From assembly GCA_025055795.1 (NCBI GenBank), contig JANWVV010000005.1, forward strand, positions 1 to 64,000: a stretch of 64,000 nucleotides of DNA. Direction: 5' to 3'. Source of the stretch: Gemmataceae bacterium. Its GTDB lineage: Bacteria > Planctomycetota > Planctomycetia > Gemmatales > Gemmataceae. The position numbers and the translations under genes were made by a program. The notes under the pieces were generated by a model. The model saw only the letters and a list, made by a program, of their open reading frames with translations, was not told the origin of the DNA and searched no databases. Shown here piece by piece: positions 27,038 through 34,735 of the stretch (position 1 is the first letter of the stretch; each line of letters opens with the position of its first letter).

Positions 27038-27592
27038 GTGAGTGATACTTCGGTAAACCTGTTAGATCGGTTGTGCCGGCAGGGAGATGCCGCGGCCTGG
27101 GGACGTTTTGTGGAGTTGTACGCGCCGTTGGTACATCGTTGGGCCGTCCGCGCCGGTTTGCAATCGGCGGATGCCGCGGATCTGGTTCAGGACGTGTTCA
27201 TAACCGTCTATCGGGAATTGCCCCATTTTAAGTATGATCCGCAAAGGAGCTTTCGGGCTTGGCTGAAGGCGGTGACGTTGAATCTTTGGCGAACAAAGCA
27301 ACGACGTGCCGCCGCATTACCCCTACGCGACACAGAAGAACTACCCGTAGCGGATCCAGCCGCTGCAGTTTGGGAACAAGAGTATCGCGCATGGCTAGTT
27401 GCTCGTGCGTTGAAGGTGATGCAGACGGATTTTGATCCCCACGTCTGGCAGGCGTGCTGGTTGACAGTGGTAGAGGGCCAAGCGGCGGAAGTTGTGGCAC
27501 GTCAGTTGGGAATGAGCATCGGGGCTGTGTATGCGGCCCGCTGTCGGGTCCTGGCGCGGTTACGCGAGGAATTGGCCGGATTGGATCTGTGA
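27038..27592 (+). CDS. ECF-type RNA polymerase sigma factor
   Basis: 184 residues from a GTG start. Region 2 shows WGRFVELYAPLVHRWAVR, then ADAADLVQDVFITVYRELPHF (2.1-2.2) and SFRAWLKAVTLNLWRTKQRR (2.3-2.4). Region 4 shows VVARQLGMSIGAVYAARCRVLARLREEL, the helix-turn-helix that reads the -35 element. The central WQACWLTVVEGQAAEVV is typical of planctomycete ECF factors. A Ser/Thr kinase gene with a zinc finger follows 90 bases downstream; sigma factors linked to kinases in this phylum are known as the ECF-STK groups, which suggests phosphorylation control. The ribosome site is weak. Confidence 0.9.
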   Translation: MSDTSVNLLDRLCRQGDAAAWGRFVELYAPLVHRWAVRAGLQSADAADLVQDVFITVYRELPHFKYDPQRSFRAWLKAVTLNLWRTKQRRAAALPLRDTEELPVADPAAAVWEQEYRAWLVARALKVMQTDFDPHVWQACWLTVVEGQAAEVVARQLGMSIGAVYAARCRVLARLREELAGLDL

Positions 27593-27682
27593 TAGCCATT
27601 TTTCTTTTAGATTTTGATGGGCCATTGCGTACTACTCCGCGAAGCCTTGGTGTCATAGTTATCCCCTCTGCTGGAGATGCCG

Positions 27683-29935
27683 ATGCCCACCCTGTCTCCC
27701 TGCCCGGATGCCGCTGTATTGCAAAATCTTGTTGATGGCCAACTGCCGTCAGACATTCTGGAGGCTCTCGTCAAACATCTCGATCAATGCCACGATTGTG
27801 CCGAGTTGATTCGTGCTCTGGCTGCGCAGTCAACCCAGAACGTTCGCTTGGAAAACACAGAGGAGTTGTCTGTACCCCCGGAGTTGGTGGCGGTGATCGC
27901 CGAACTCCGTCAGCTACCCAATCAGCAGTCGACGACCTCAGGGGCAGATCCGTTACAAGAAAGTCAACCGGTGGTCCTGGACAACGGTACCAAGCAGTAT
28001 CAACTTCCGGACAAACTCGAACGAATTGCTCATTATCACATCCGCACGATTTTAGGCCGTGGCGGAATGGGATACGTCTTTCTAGCCCATGATACACACT
28101 TGGACCGTCAGGTGGCCTTGAAGGTCCTGCGACCGGATCTGGCAGCCCGGCGTCAGGCTAAAGAGCGATTTTTGCGTGAGGCCCGCTTGGCAGCCCGCCT
28201 CAAAAGTGAACACATTATCACAATCTATCAGGTGGGGGAAGAAAACGGCATTCCCTTCCTGGCCATGGAGTTGCTGCAGGGATGTACCCTTTACTCCTTG
28301 TTGGAACAAGAAGGCCGAATCGGTTTGGAGCGGGCGGTGCGGATCGCTCGGCAGATTGCCCAAGGCTTGGCCGTAGCCCACGAGCACGGGCTGGTACATC
28401 GGGATGTCAAACCCGGCAACATCTGGATTGAGCCCCATAATGGCGAACGGGTGAAGTTGCTAGATTTCGGTCTGGCCCGCCTTCACGAGGAAGGGGAATC
28501 GCTGACGGAAACGGGCGCTATTCTGGGTACGCCTGCCTACATGGCCCCCGAGCAGGCCTGCGGCGAGAAGGTCGACGCTAGGGCTGATCTGTGGAGCCTG
28601 GGTGTCATTCTTTACGAGTTGACCACTGGCCGTAAGCCCTTTACTGGTTCCAATACTCTGGCCGTTTTATCCCGCATTGCTCTGGAGCAGCCGGTGCCGC
28701 CCCAAGCACTGAATCCCGATTTGCCCTCGGAGCTGTCCGCACTGATCTTGCGACTGCTAGAAAAGGAGCCTGCGAAGCGTCCTGCCTCAGCCCGGGAAGT
28801 CATTGCCGTACTTACTGCCATCGAATTATACGGTTCGATAGAGACGCTGCCCAATACAAATACCCCTCCATTGATCCAGACGCCAATGTTCCCATCGCCT
28901 GATCAGAATGAACGCACGCCTTTGGCTCAGCCCACACGACGGCAGCCACGCTGGTGGGCCACGGCTGCTATTGGGCTAGTCTTTGCGCCACTGGCTTATT
29001 TTCTCGGTGGGGCGTTGATCCGCATCGCAACCAATCAGGGCGAGTTGCTGGTGGAGGTAGACGATCCCACCATCGAATTACGCATCGTCCAAAATGGCGT
29101 GATTGTGCAAGACCGCACGAGTCAACGCGAGTTTACTCTCACGGCTGGTAAAGGAGAAATTGAGGTTTATGAGAAAAATGGTGTCGGGCCGCTTACTACT
29201 CGGCAGTTTGTCCTTAATCGTGGTGGCAAGACCACGGTCCGAGTCAGTTGGCAAGAGCTGGCCGATGCGCGTAAGTCCGTGCCAGCACCCCCGCCCTCGG
29301 ACAAAAAGACGGCGGAGGACGATCAAAGTCCCGACCGGCGAGCCGCTCTGTATGTTATTTCTGTCGGCGGCGTAGTCCATGTTGAAGGCATTCCTCAGAC
29401 CATAACTGACGCAAAGCAATTACCAACGGGGAACTTCCGCCTCACGCAGGTTGGGTTGCGGAACTGCTACAGAATGTCAAGTGACGGGCTCGCTGTTTTT
29501 AGCGAATGCCAACATCTCACGCATCTATACATGTTTGAAACGGGGGCGACGGATGCCGGGCTGGCTCACTTCAAAAAATGCAAGAACTTGATCATGCTTG
29601 AAGTATCGGTAAACGCTGGGGTTACAGATGCGGGATTAGCACACTTCAAAGGCTGTCCCCTCAAACATCTTGGCGTGGCTAGCACCCAAGTGACGGATGC
29701 CGGGCTGGCTCATTTCCAAAACTGCAAGGAGCTGGAATATATCGATTTCAGTAATACGTCGGTGACAGATGTTGGCCTGGCATATTTCAAGAATTGTCAG
29801 CACCTAGGCCATCTTTCTCTGCAGAGTACCAAAATCAGTGATGCCGGTCTGGTTCATTTTGCTCAGTTTATACTTGCTCGAGTTGTCACAAACTGCAGTC
29901 ACGGATGCGGGGCTAGCACATTTCAAGGAATGTAA
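27683..29935 (+). CDS. Membrane Ser/Thr protein kinase with N-terminal zinc finger and LRRs, truncated by frameshift
   Basis: 750 residues as read. Order: zinc-finger H-x3-C-x2-C in VKHLDQCHDC (about 34-41), as in anti-sigma domains; Hanks-type kinase (about 118-385) with GRGGMGYVFLA, catalytic VALKVL Lys, HRDVKPGN, DFGLA, GTPAYMAPEQ and DLWSLGVILYELTTG; one membrane helix (about 430-455); then an outer part with leucine-rich repeats of the 24-residue 'TDAGLAHFKxCxxLxxL' type. After DAGLVHF the frame shifts and ends in unrelated residues. ATG 27683 is preferred because GGAG ends six bases upstream; ATG 27677 touches the site. It probably works with the upstream sigma factor. Confidence 0.85.
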   Translation: MPTLSPCPDAAVLQNLVDGQLPSDILEALVKHLDQCHDCAELIRALAAQSTQNVRLENTEELSVPPELVAVIAELRQLPNQQSTTSGADPLQESQPVVLDNGTKQYQLPDKLERIAHYHIRTILGRGGMGYVFLAHDTHLDRQVALKVLRPDLAARRQAKERFLREARLAARLKSEHIITIYQVGEENGIPFLAMELLQGCTLYSLLEQEGRIGLERAVRIARQIAQGLAVAHEHGLVHRDVKPGNIWIEPHNGERVKLLDFGLARLHEEGESLTETGAILGTPAYMAPEQACGEKVDARADLWSLGVILYELTTGRKPFTGSNTLAVLSRIALEQPVPPQALNPDLPSELSALILRLLEKEPAKRPASAREVIAVLTAIELYGSIETLPNTNTPPLIQTPMFPSPDQNERTPLAQPTRRQPRWWATAAIGLVFAPLAYFLGGALIRIATNQGELLVEVDDPTIELRIVQNGVIVQDRTSQREFTLTAGKGEIEVYEKNGVGPLTTRQFVLNRGGKTTVRVSWQELADARKSVPAPPPSDKKTAEDDQSPDRRAALYVISVGGVVHVEGIPQTITDAKQLPTGNFRLTQVGLRNCYRMSSDGLAVFSECQHLTHLYMFETGATDAGLAHFKKCKNLIMLEVSVNAGVTDAGLAHFKGCPLKHLGVASTQVTDAGLAHFQNCKELEYIDFSNTSVTDVGLAYFKNCQHLGHLSLQSTKISDAGLVHFAQFILARVVTNCSHGCGASTFQGM

Positions 29936-31007
29936 CAATCTGAGACGTCTGGCATTATTCGGCACCCGGATCAGTGACGCCGGTCTGGCCTATTTCAAGG
30001 GATGCCGAGAACTGGAACATCTCGATGTGTCCCGGAATCAGATAACCGATGCAGGGCTGGTCCACTTCAAGGAATGTCGCAAGCTAGCGTGGCTCGATGT
30101 GAGTAAAACTCAGATAACGGATGCCGGTTTAGCTCATTTCAAGGATTGCCAAGGATTGACAGGGCTGGACGTATCCTCCACAGCGGTAACCGATCTTAGT
30201 TTGCCCTGGATCTGTAGTCTGGGCGGTCTGCATTATCTTGGTCTGGACAACACGCGTATCTCCCGTGAGGGTTACGAGCGAGTGAAAAGCCAGTATCCGC
30301 ATCTGAACATCAAGTGGTCAGAACGCAATCATACTGCGGCGTTGCAGGTTCTCAAAGCAGGAGGAGAGGGCTGGATTGTCATTCCAGAACTGGGTCACAC
30401 GCAGGCCGTGACCAAGGAGGAACACCTGATCTGGCCACGGTTTCAGTTGCGTCGCGTTAAGCTGCAGGGTATGCAAGATGCAACAGAACTACTCGGACTG
30501 CTAGGGCAGCTCAATGACCAACGCTTTGATCGTTGCGAGAAGCTGCAGATGGCTGGTGTCAAGGTGTTTGATCTAGCACTTCTCAACGGAATACAGGGGC
30601 TCAAGGAGCTGGAAATCCATGGTTGCTGGCTCGACGACGTTAAACTAGGACGCCTGCCGGCGCTGCCCACTCTTCAGCGGCTGGTTCTCGACGCCAATGA
30701 GATCCGAGCTCCCGGCGTCTTCTTCTTAACCCGGACGCAACCCCAACTGGAGGAATTATCACTGGGTTGTTCCAGCATCGACATCACGGCTCTGATTCAC
30801 CTGCCCGCTTTCAAGAAACTGAAGCATCTATCTGTGGCCACGGCTAATATTGATGATTCCGCCGTCCCGCACCTGGCCAAACTGACCACACTGCAAACAT
30901 TGAACTTACGAGGAACCAAAATAACGGCTGACGGCGTAGCCGCCTTGCAAAAGGCATTGCCCCGGTGTCAGATTGTCTGGGACGGCTCGAAAGAACGTAA
31001 GGAATAG
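29838..31007 (+). pseudogene. Frameshifted 3' part of the kinase-LRR gene
   Basis: An open frame of 389 codons in the +1 frame relative to the kinase. It resumes the same repeats at LELSQTAVTDAGLAHFKEC and continues through four or five more 24-residue LRRs. A further LRR-like domain follows, ending with LRGTKITADGVAALQKALP, a common ending for such receptors. The first ~13 residues (from GTG 29838) are not repeat-like, and no ribosome site is present. Aligning repeats, eight bases are missing from one repeat at 29861-29876, which would explain the frame change. An intact product would have about 1,110 residues. It could be a true mutation or an assembly error. Confidence 0.75.
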
Positions 31008-31356
31008 TTTGTACTGGTCTGTGGGCTGCCGTTACTCCCACCAGGTAGAGGAACAGTGTTGACCTTGCCGTCAAAGGGATCGTCTCGCGTCAATCGGATC
31101 ACCTGTTGTGACTTCGCTTAAACGAACGTCAAGGCAATTCCCCCCTTCGGATGAAATGATCGTTATTTGCATCATAACAGCGATTTGACTAGCTTTGCAT
31201 TTCCTTTCTCTTTTGCACCCATCAGTGAGGGATCCAAGGAAGAATGCACCAGGTTGCAAGTACATCCGGAGTAAGGGCATTTTTTCGGCAGCGGTGGTTG
31301 GCTAGGATGGGAGTAGAGCCAGGCGAGCTATGTGACACACCAGGGGTATCAAGTGA
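31008..31356. other. Gap upstream of the CRTAC1 gene
   Basis: 349 bases, AT-rich in the middle. It contains a 38-codon frame at 31244-31360, listed separately, and should contain the promoter of the CRTAC1-TPR pair. Confidence 0.5.
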
Positions 31357-31360
31357 ATGA
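31244..31360 (+). CDS. Possible 38-residue upstream peptide overlapping the CRTAC1 start
   Basis: ATG at 31244 follows AAGGAAG closely. The frame encodes a short basic peptide (MHQVASTSGVRAFFRQRWLA, then RMGVEPGELCDTPGVSSE) and ends in TGA at 31358-31360. That stop overlaps the ATG of the CRTAC1 gene as ATGA. Such overlap is typical of translational coupling, but could be chance for a frame this short. No family recognised. Confidence 0.25.
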   Translation: MHQVASTSGVRAFFRQRWLARMGVEPGELCDTPGVSSE

Positions 31361-33129
31361 AATGGCCGAATCGCCGAGGGTGGTTGCTGCTGGTAACGGG
31401 GTTGATCCTGGTGTTAGGGCTGGGACCTTCTTGTCAACGCGGTTCGGAATCCCCGGAGCAAGCTCAGGAGTTGGCGTCTGCCGGGGATCCACCATGGTTT
31501 GCTGAGGTTGCCACCGCCTGGGGAGTCGATTTTGTGCACGATCCAGGGCCGGTCGGAACCTATTTTATGCCCCAATCCATGGGTTCCGGCCTGGCTGTAT
31601 TCGATTGCGATGGTGACGGCCTGCTGGATGTATACTTGCTCCAGTTTGGGGGACCACAGTCACGCTCGGTCAACCGGTTGTTCCGACAGGTGGAGCCAGG
31701 CAAGTTTGAGGATATTACTGTGGGGTCGGGCCTGGACGTAGCAGGGCATTGCCATGGGGTGGCTGTCGGTGACGTTAACAACGATGGCCTACCCGATGTA
31801 CTCTTGACCTTCTATGGCGGCATCCGCTTGTTCCTTAATCGAGGTCAAGGACGATTTGAAGACATCACCACTGCCAGCGGACTGGTCAATCCGTTATGGG
31901 CGGCGTCTTGTGCCTTTCTGGACTACGATCGGGATGGCTGGTTGGACATTGTCGTGGTCAATTATTTGGATTACGATCCGAAGGTGGAGTGCCGCTCTCC
32001 GGAGGGGAAGCTGGATTTTTGCGGTCCGAATGCATTTGCGGGCGTGCCGAGCAAGCTGTTCCGGCACCGGGGGATAGCGGCAGGGTTGCCTCGCTATGAG
32101 GACGTTAGTCTGGTCTCCGGAATAGGACGACTGCCGGGACCGGGGCTAGGGGTCACCGTCGCGGACTTCGACGGCGACGGCTGGCCGGATATCTTTGTGG
32201 CCAACGACGGAGCGCCCAACCGGTTGTGGATTAATCAGCGAGATGGCACCTTCCGGGATGAAGCGGCGTCGCGGGGGATTGCTCTGACCGTCATGGGCAA
32301 GGCTTATGCCGGTATGGGGGTGGCGATTGGCGATACCAATAACGACGGTCTTTTTGACATCTATGTATCGCACCTGGGGAGCGAGACGCATACTTTGTGG
32401 CGGCAAGGGCCTCGTGGCATATTCCGGGATCAGACCGCGGCCGCCGGCTTGTTGCACACCCGGTGGCGAGGCACCGGCTTTGGCACCTTGATGGCCGATT
32501 TCGACAACGATGGAGCAGTGGATATCGCCCAGGTGAATGGCCGCGTCTTTCGCGGGGGCCCCGCCCGCGACACCGATCTGGGATTCTGGGAAACCTATGC
32601 CGAGCGGAACCAGTTGTTCGCTAATGACGGCACGGGCAAGTTCCGTGACATTTCCGAGGCTAACCCGGCTTTTTGTGGCTATTGGAACGTCGGCAGGGGA
32701 CTAGTAGCGGCGGACCTGGATGGAGACGGTGGGGTAGATCTGGTAGTCAATGCCATCGGTGGACGGACGCGTATTTTCCGCAACGTAACACCCCAGCGAG
32801 GTCATTGGGTTGCCTTCCGGGTCATCGACCCTCAGAAAAAACGCGATGCTTATGGTGCGGAGATACGCGTTGAGGCCGGCGGTCGCCAGTGGGTGCGCAC
32901 GCTCCAGCCGGCGGAAAGCTATTTGAGCAGTAGCAGCCCGTGGGCCCACGTCGGGTTAGGGTCGATCAGCCGCATAGACAGCGTGGAGGTACGCTGGCCA
33001 GATGGTCCGGGAGAGGTGGAGCGCTTTACGGTTTCCGTTATTGACCGTCTGGTTACTCTGCGTCGCGGCGAGGGGACGGTTATTTCGGCACTAGCACCTG
33101 CGTCCGAGCAAAAGGGGCAACAACCATGA
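31357..33129 (+). CDS. CRTAC1/ASPIC-UnbV family lipoprotein with FG-GAP/VCBS repeats
   Basis: 590 residues. A lipoprotein signal (LLLVTGLILVLGLGPSC) puts the lipidated Cys near residue 26. The body is a seven-bladed integrin-like propeller with repeated calcium-type loops: FDCDGDGLLDVYL, GDVNNDGLPDVLL, DYDRDGWLDIVVV, ADFDGDGWPDIFVAND, GDTNNDGLFDIYVS, ADFDNDGAVDIAQVNG, ADLDGDGGVDLVVNA. The C-terminal ASPIC/UnbV domain shows GAEIRVEAGGRQWVRTL and VEVRWPDG. These proteins are surface or periplasmic and are numerous in planctomycetes; their ligands are unknown. The TPR gene starts within the stop codon (ATGA), so the two are coupled. Confidence 0.92.
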   Translation: MKWPNRRGWLLLVTGLILVLGLGPSCQRGSESPEQAQELASAGDPPWFAEVATAWGVDFVHDPGPVGTYFMPQSMGSGLAVFDCDGDGLLDVYLLQFGGPQSRSVNRLFRQVEPGKFEDITVGSGLDVAGHCHGVAVGDVNNDGLPDVLLTFYGGIRLFLNRGQGRFEDITTASGLVNPLWAASCAFLDYDRDGWLDIVVVNYLDYDPKVECRSPEGKLDFCGPNAFAGVPSKLFRHRGIAAGLPRYEDVSLVSGIGRLPGPGLGVTVADFDGDGWPDIFVANDGAPNRLWINQRDGTFRDEAASRGIALTVMGKAYAGMGVAIGDTNNDGLFDIYVSHLGSETHTLWRQGPRGIFRDQTAAAGLLHTRWRGTGFGTLMADFDNDGAVDIAQVNGRVFRGGPARDTDLGFWETYAERNQLFANDGTGKFRDISEANPAFCGYWNVGRGLVAADLDGDGGVDLVVNAIGGRTRIFRNVTPQRGHWVAFRVIDPQKKRDAYGAEIRVEAGGRQWVRTLQPAESYLSSSSPWAHVGLGSISRIDSVEVRWPDGPGEVERFTVSVIDRLVTLRRGEGTVISALAPASEQKGQQP

Positions 33130-34664
33130 AAGCCCGCGGCTTGCCAGAAGTTTCGTCACCTCTACCCGCCTCGTCCCCTGAACCGTCGGCGGGCTTGCAT
33201 GATGCAGCGTCCTCTTCGTCGTGTCCGCCGACGCCAGAATCAGGGCCTGCTGATATTAGCTTATCGCCCCCATCATGGGCTAAGCCAAGAGCAGGGGAAA
33301 AGTTGAGCCAGCCACGGCGTTGGCAGATGAGGTTACTGCTGGCATCCCTGAGTTTACTGGTCCTGGCTGCGTTGGGTGGGATCGCCTGGTATTGGTGGCC
33401 AAGCCGGCTGCCGGAGCCGCCCCTGGTCGATAGCGAAGAGGCGGAGGTTAGTCAGGTTATTCAGGAGCACTATCAGAAAGTGCTTCGGCAAAGGCGGTCC
33501 GCTTCGGCTTGGGGAGAGTACGGAACGATCCTTCTGGCCCATCTGTTTGACCAGCAAGCGGATGAGTGTTTTGCGGTGGCCGCTCGGTTGGATCCACAAG
33601 ACCCACGCTGGCCCTACGCTCGCGCACACATCGCGTTGAAGCGGCGGCCCCTCGAGGCTGTGGCGTTATTGCGGCAGGCAGCGGCCGCTAGTAGACACCA
33701 GCCCCACTATCAAATGGTCTGCGAACTGACCCTGGCGGAGACGTTATTGGAACAAGGGGCCATTGCCGAGGCAATTGAATATTTCCGCCGTTACGTTTCA
33801 CCGCCTCCGGGTGAACCCCGGGCTCATTTCGGGCTGGCCGTGGCTGCCTTGAATCAAGGAGAGATCGACGAGGCCTGGACGCATTTGTGGGCAGTACGGG
33901 ATCATCCCTGTTGTCGCAAGCAGGCCCATACACAGCTGGCTGCTTTGGCCCGCCAGCGCGGTGACCTGACCGCGGCCCGCCAATACGAATCAATCGCCCA
34001 GATGGCTGACCCCGATCCCCCTTGGCCCGATCCCTATCTGGATTACCTGGTCAGTGTGCAGGTAGGACGTCGGGGGTTGCAACGCCGGGCCGGACTACTC
34101 GAACGGGACGGTCGCTTCTTCGAGGCCGCCCAACTCTATTTGCGTGCTCTCCGAGATGAAAAAACGGTCGAGGCCCTGGTAGGAGCTGCCGTGAACCTGG
34201 CCCGGCTCCATCAGCATCCCGAAGCCTTGAAACTGTTGGACGAGGCTGTTGTGCTCGATCCCGCAGACGCTCGCGCCCAATACACGCTGGCCTTGGTACA
34301 GTATGCCTATGCCGAGATTGTCCAATCGCACCAACCGCATCATCCGCAGTTACGAGAGTGGTTCCAGAAAGCAGCAGCTGCTGCCCGACGGGCGGTTGAG
34401 CTGAAACCGGATCATGCCCGGGCGTATCTGTTTTATGGGCTGGCGCTTTTGCAGTTGGGTGATCCACAGACCGCTGTGACGCCTTTCCGTCAAGGGCTGG
34501 CCATCGAGCCGGACAACTTCGACATGCATTTGGCCCTCGGACAGGCCCTTGCACGCCTAGGTCAACATATGGAGGCGGAAAAGGCCCTGCAGACGGCAGC
34601 ACAGTTGCGGCCAGACGATCCCCGCCCCGCTGAAGAACTCCGGCGACTACGCTCCCCCCGCTAG
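33126..34664 (+). CDS. Membrane-anchored TPR protein coupled to CRTAC1
   Basis: 512 residues. A Pro/Ser-rich N-terminal part of about 75 residues precedes one membrane helix (RLLLASLSLLVLAALGGIAWYWW). The rest is tetratricopeptide repeats: FAVAARLDPQDPRWPYARAH, LAETLLEQGAIAEAIEYFRR, FGLAVAALNQGEIDEAWTHL, LLDEAVVLDPADARAQYTLA, RAVELKPDHARAYLFYGLAL, and LALGQALARLGQHMEAEKAL. The C-terminal TPR array should face the periplasm and bind partner proteins. The start overlaps the CRTAC1 stop by four bases, so the pair is probably made together and may act together; CRTAC1-TPR pairing recurs in planctomycetes. Confidence 0.88.
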   Translation: MKARGLPEVSSPLPASSPEPSAGLHDAASSSSCPPTPESGPADISLSPPSWAKPRAGEKLSQPRRWQMRLLLASLSLLVLAALGGIAWYWWPSRLPEPPLVDSEEAEVSQVIQEHYQKVLRQRRSASAWGEYGTILLAHLFDQQADECFAVAARLDPQDPRWPYARAHIALKRRPLEAVALLRQAAAASRHQPHYQMVCELTLAETLLEQGAIAEAIEYFRRYVSPPPGEPRAHFGLAVAALNQGEIDEAWTHLWAVRDHPCCRKQAHTQLAALARQRGDLTAARQYESIAQMADPDPPWPDPYLDYLVSVQVGRRGLQRRAGLLERDGRFFEAAQLYLRALRDEKTVEALVGAAVNLARLHQHPEALKLLDEAVVLDPADARAQYTLALVQYAYAEIVQSHQPHHPQLREWFQKAAAAARRAVELKPDHARAYLFYGLALLQLGDPQTAVTPFRQGLAIEPDNFDMHLALGQALARLGQHMEAEKALQTAAQLRPDDPRPAEELRRLRSPR

Positions 34665-34735
34665 ACCATCAATTGAGATGATAACCGGGAAAAGCGAATA
34701 GTGCCGCAGGCATCAAGGGTGGCCGAGGAGCTCGC

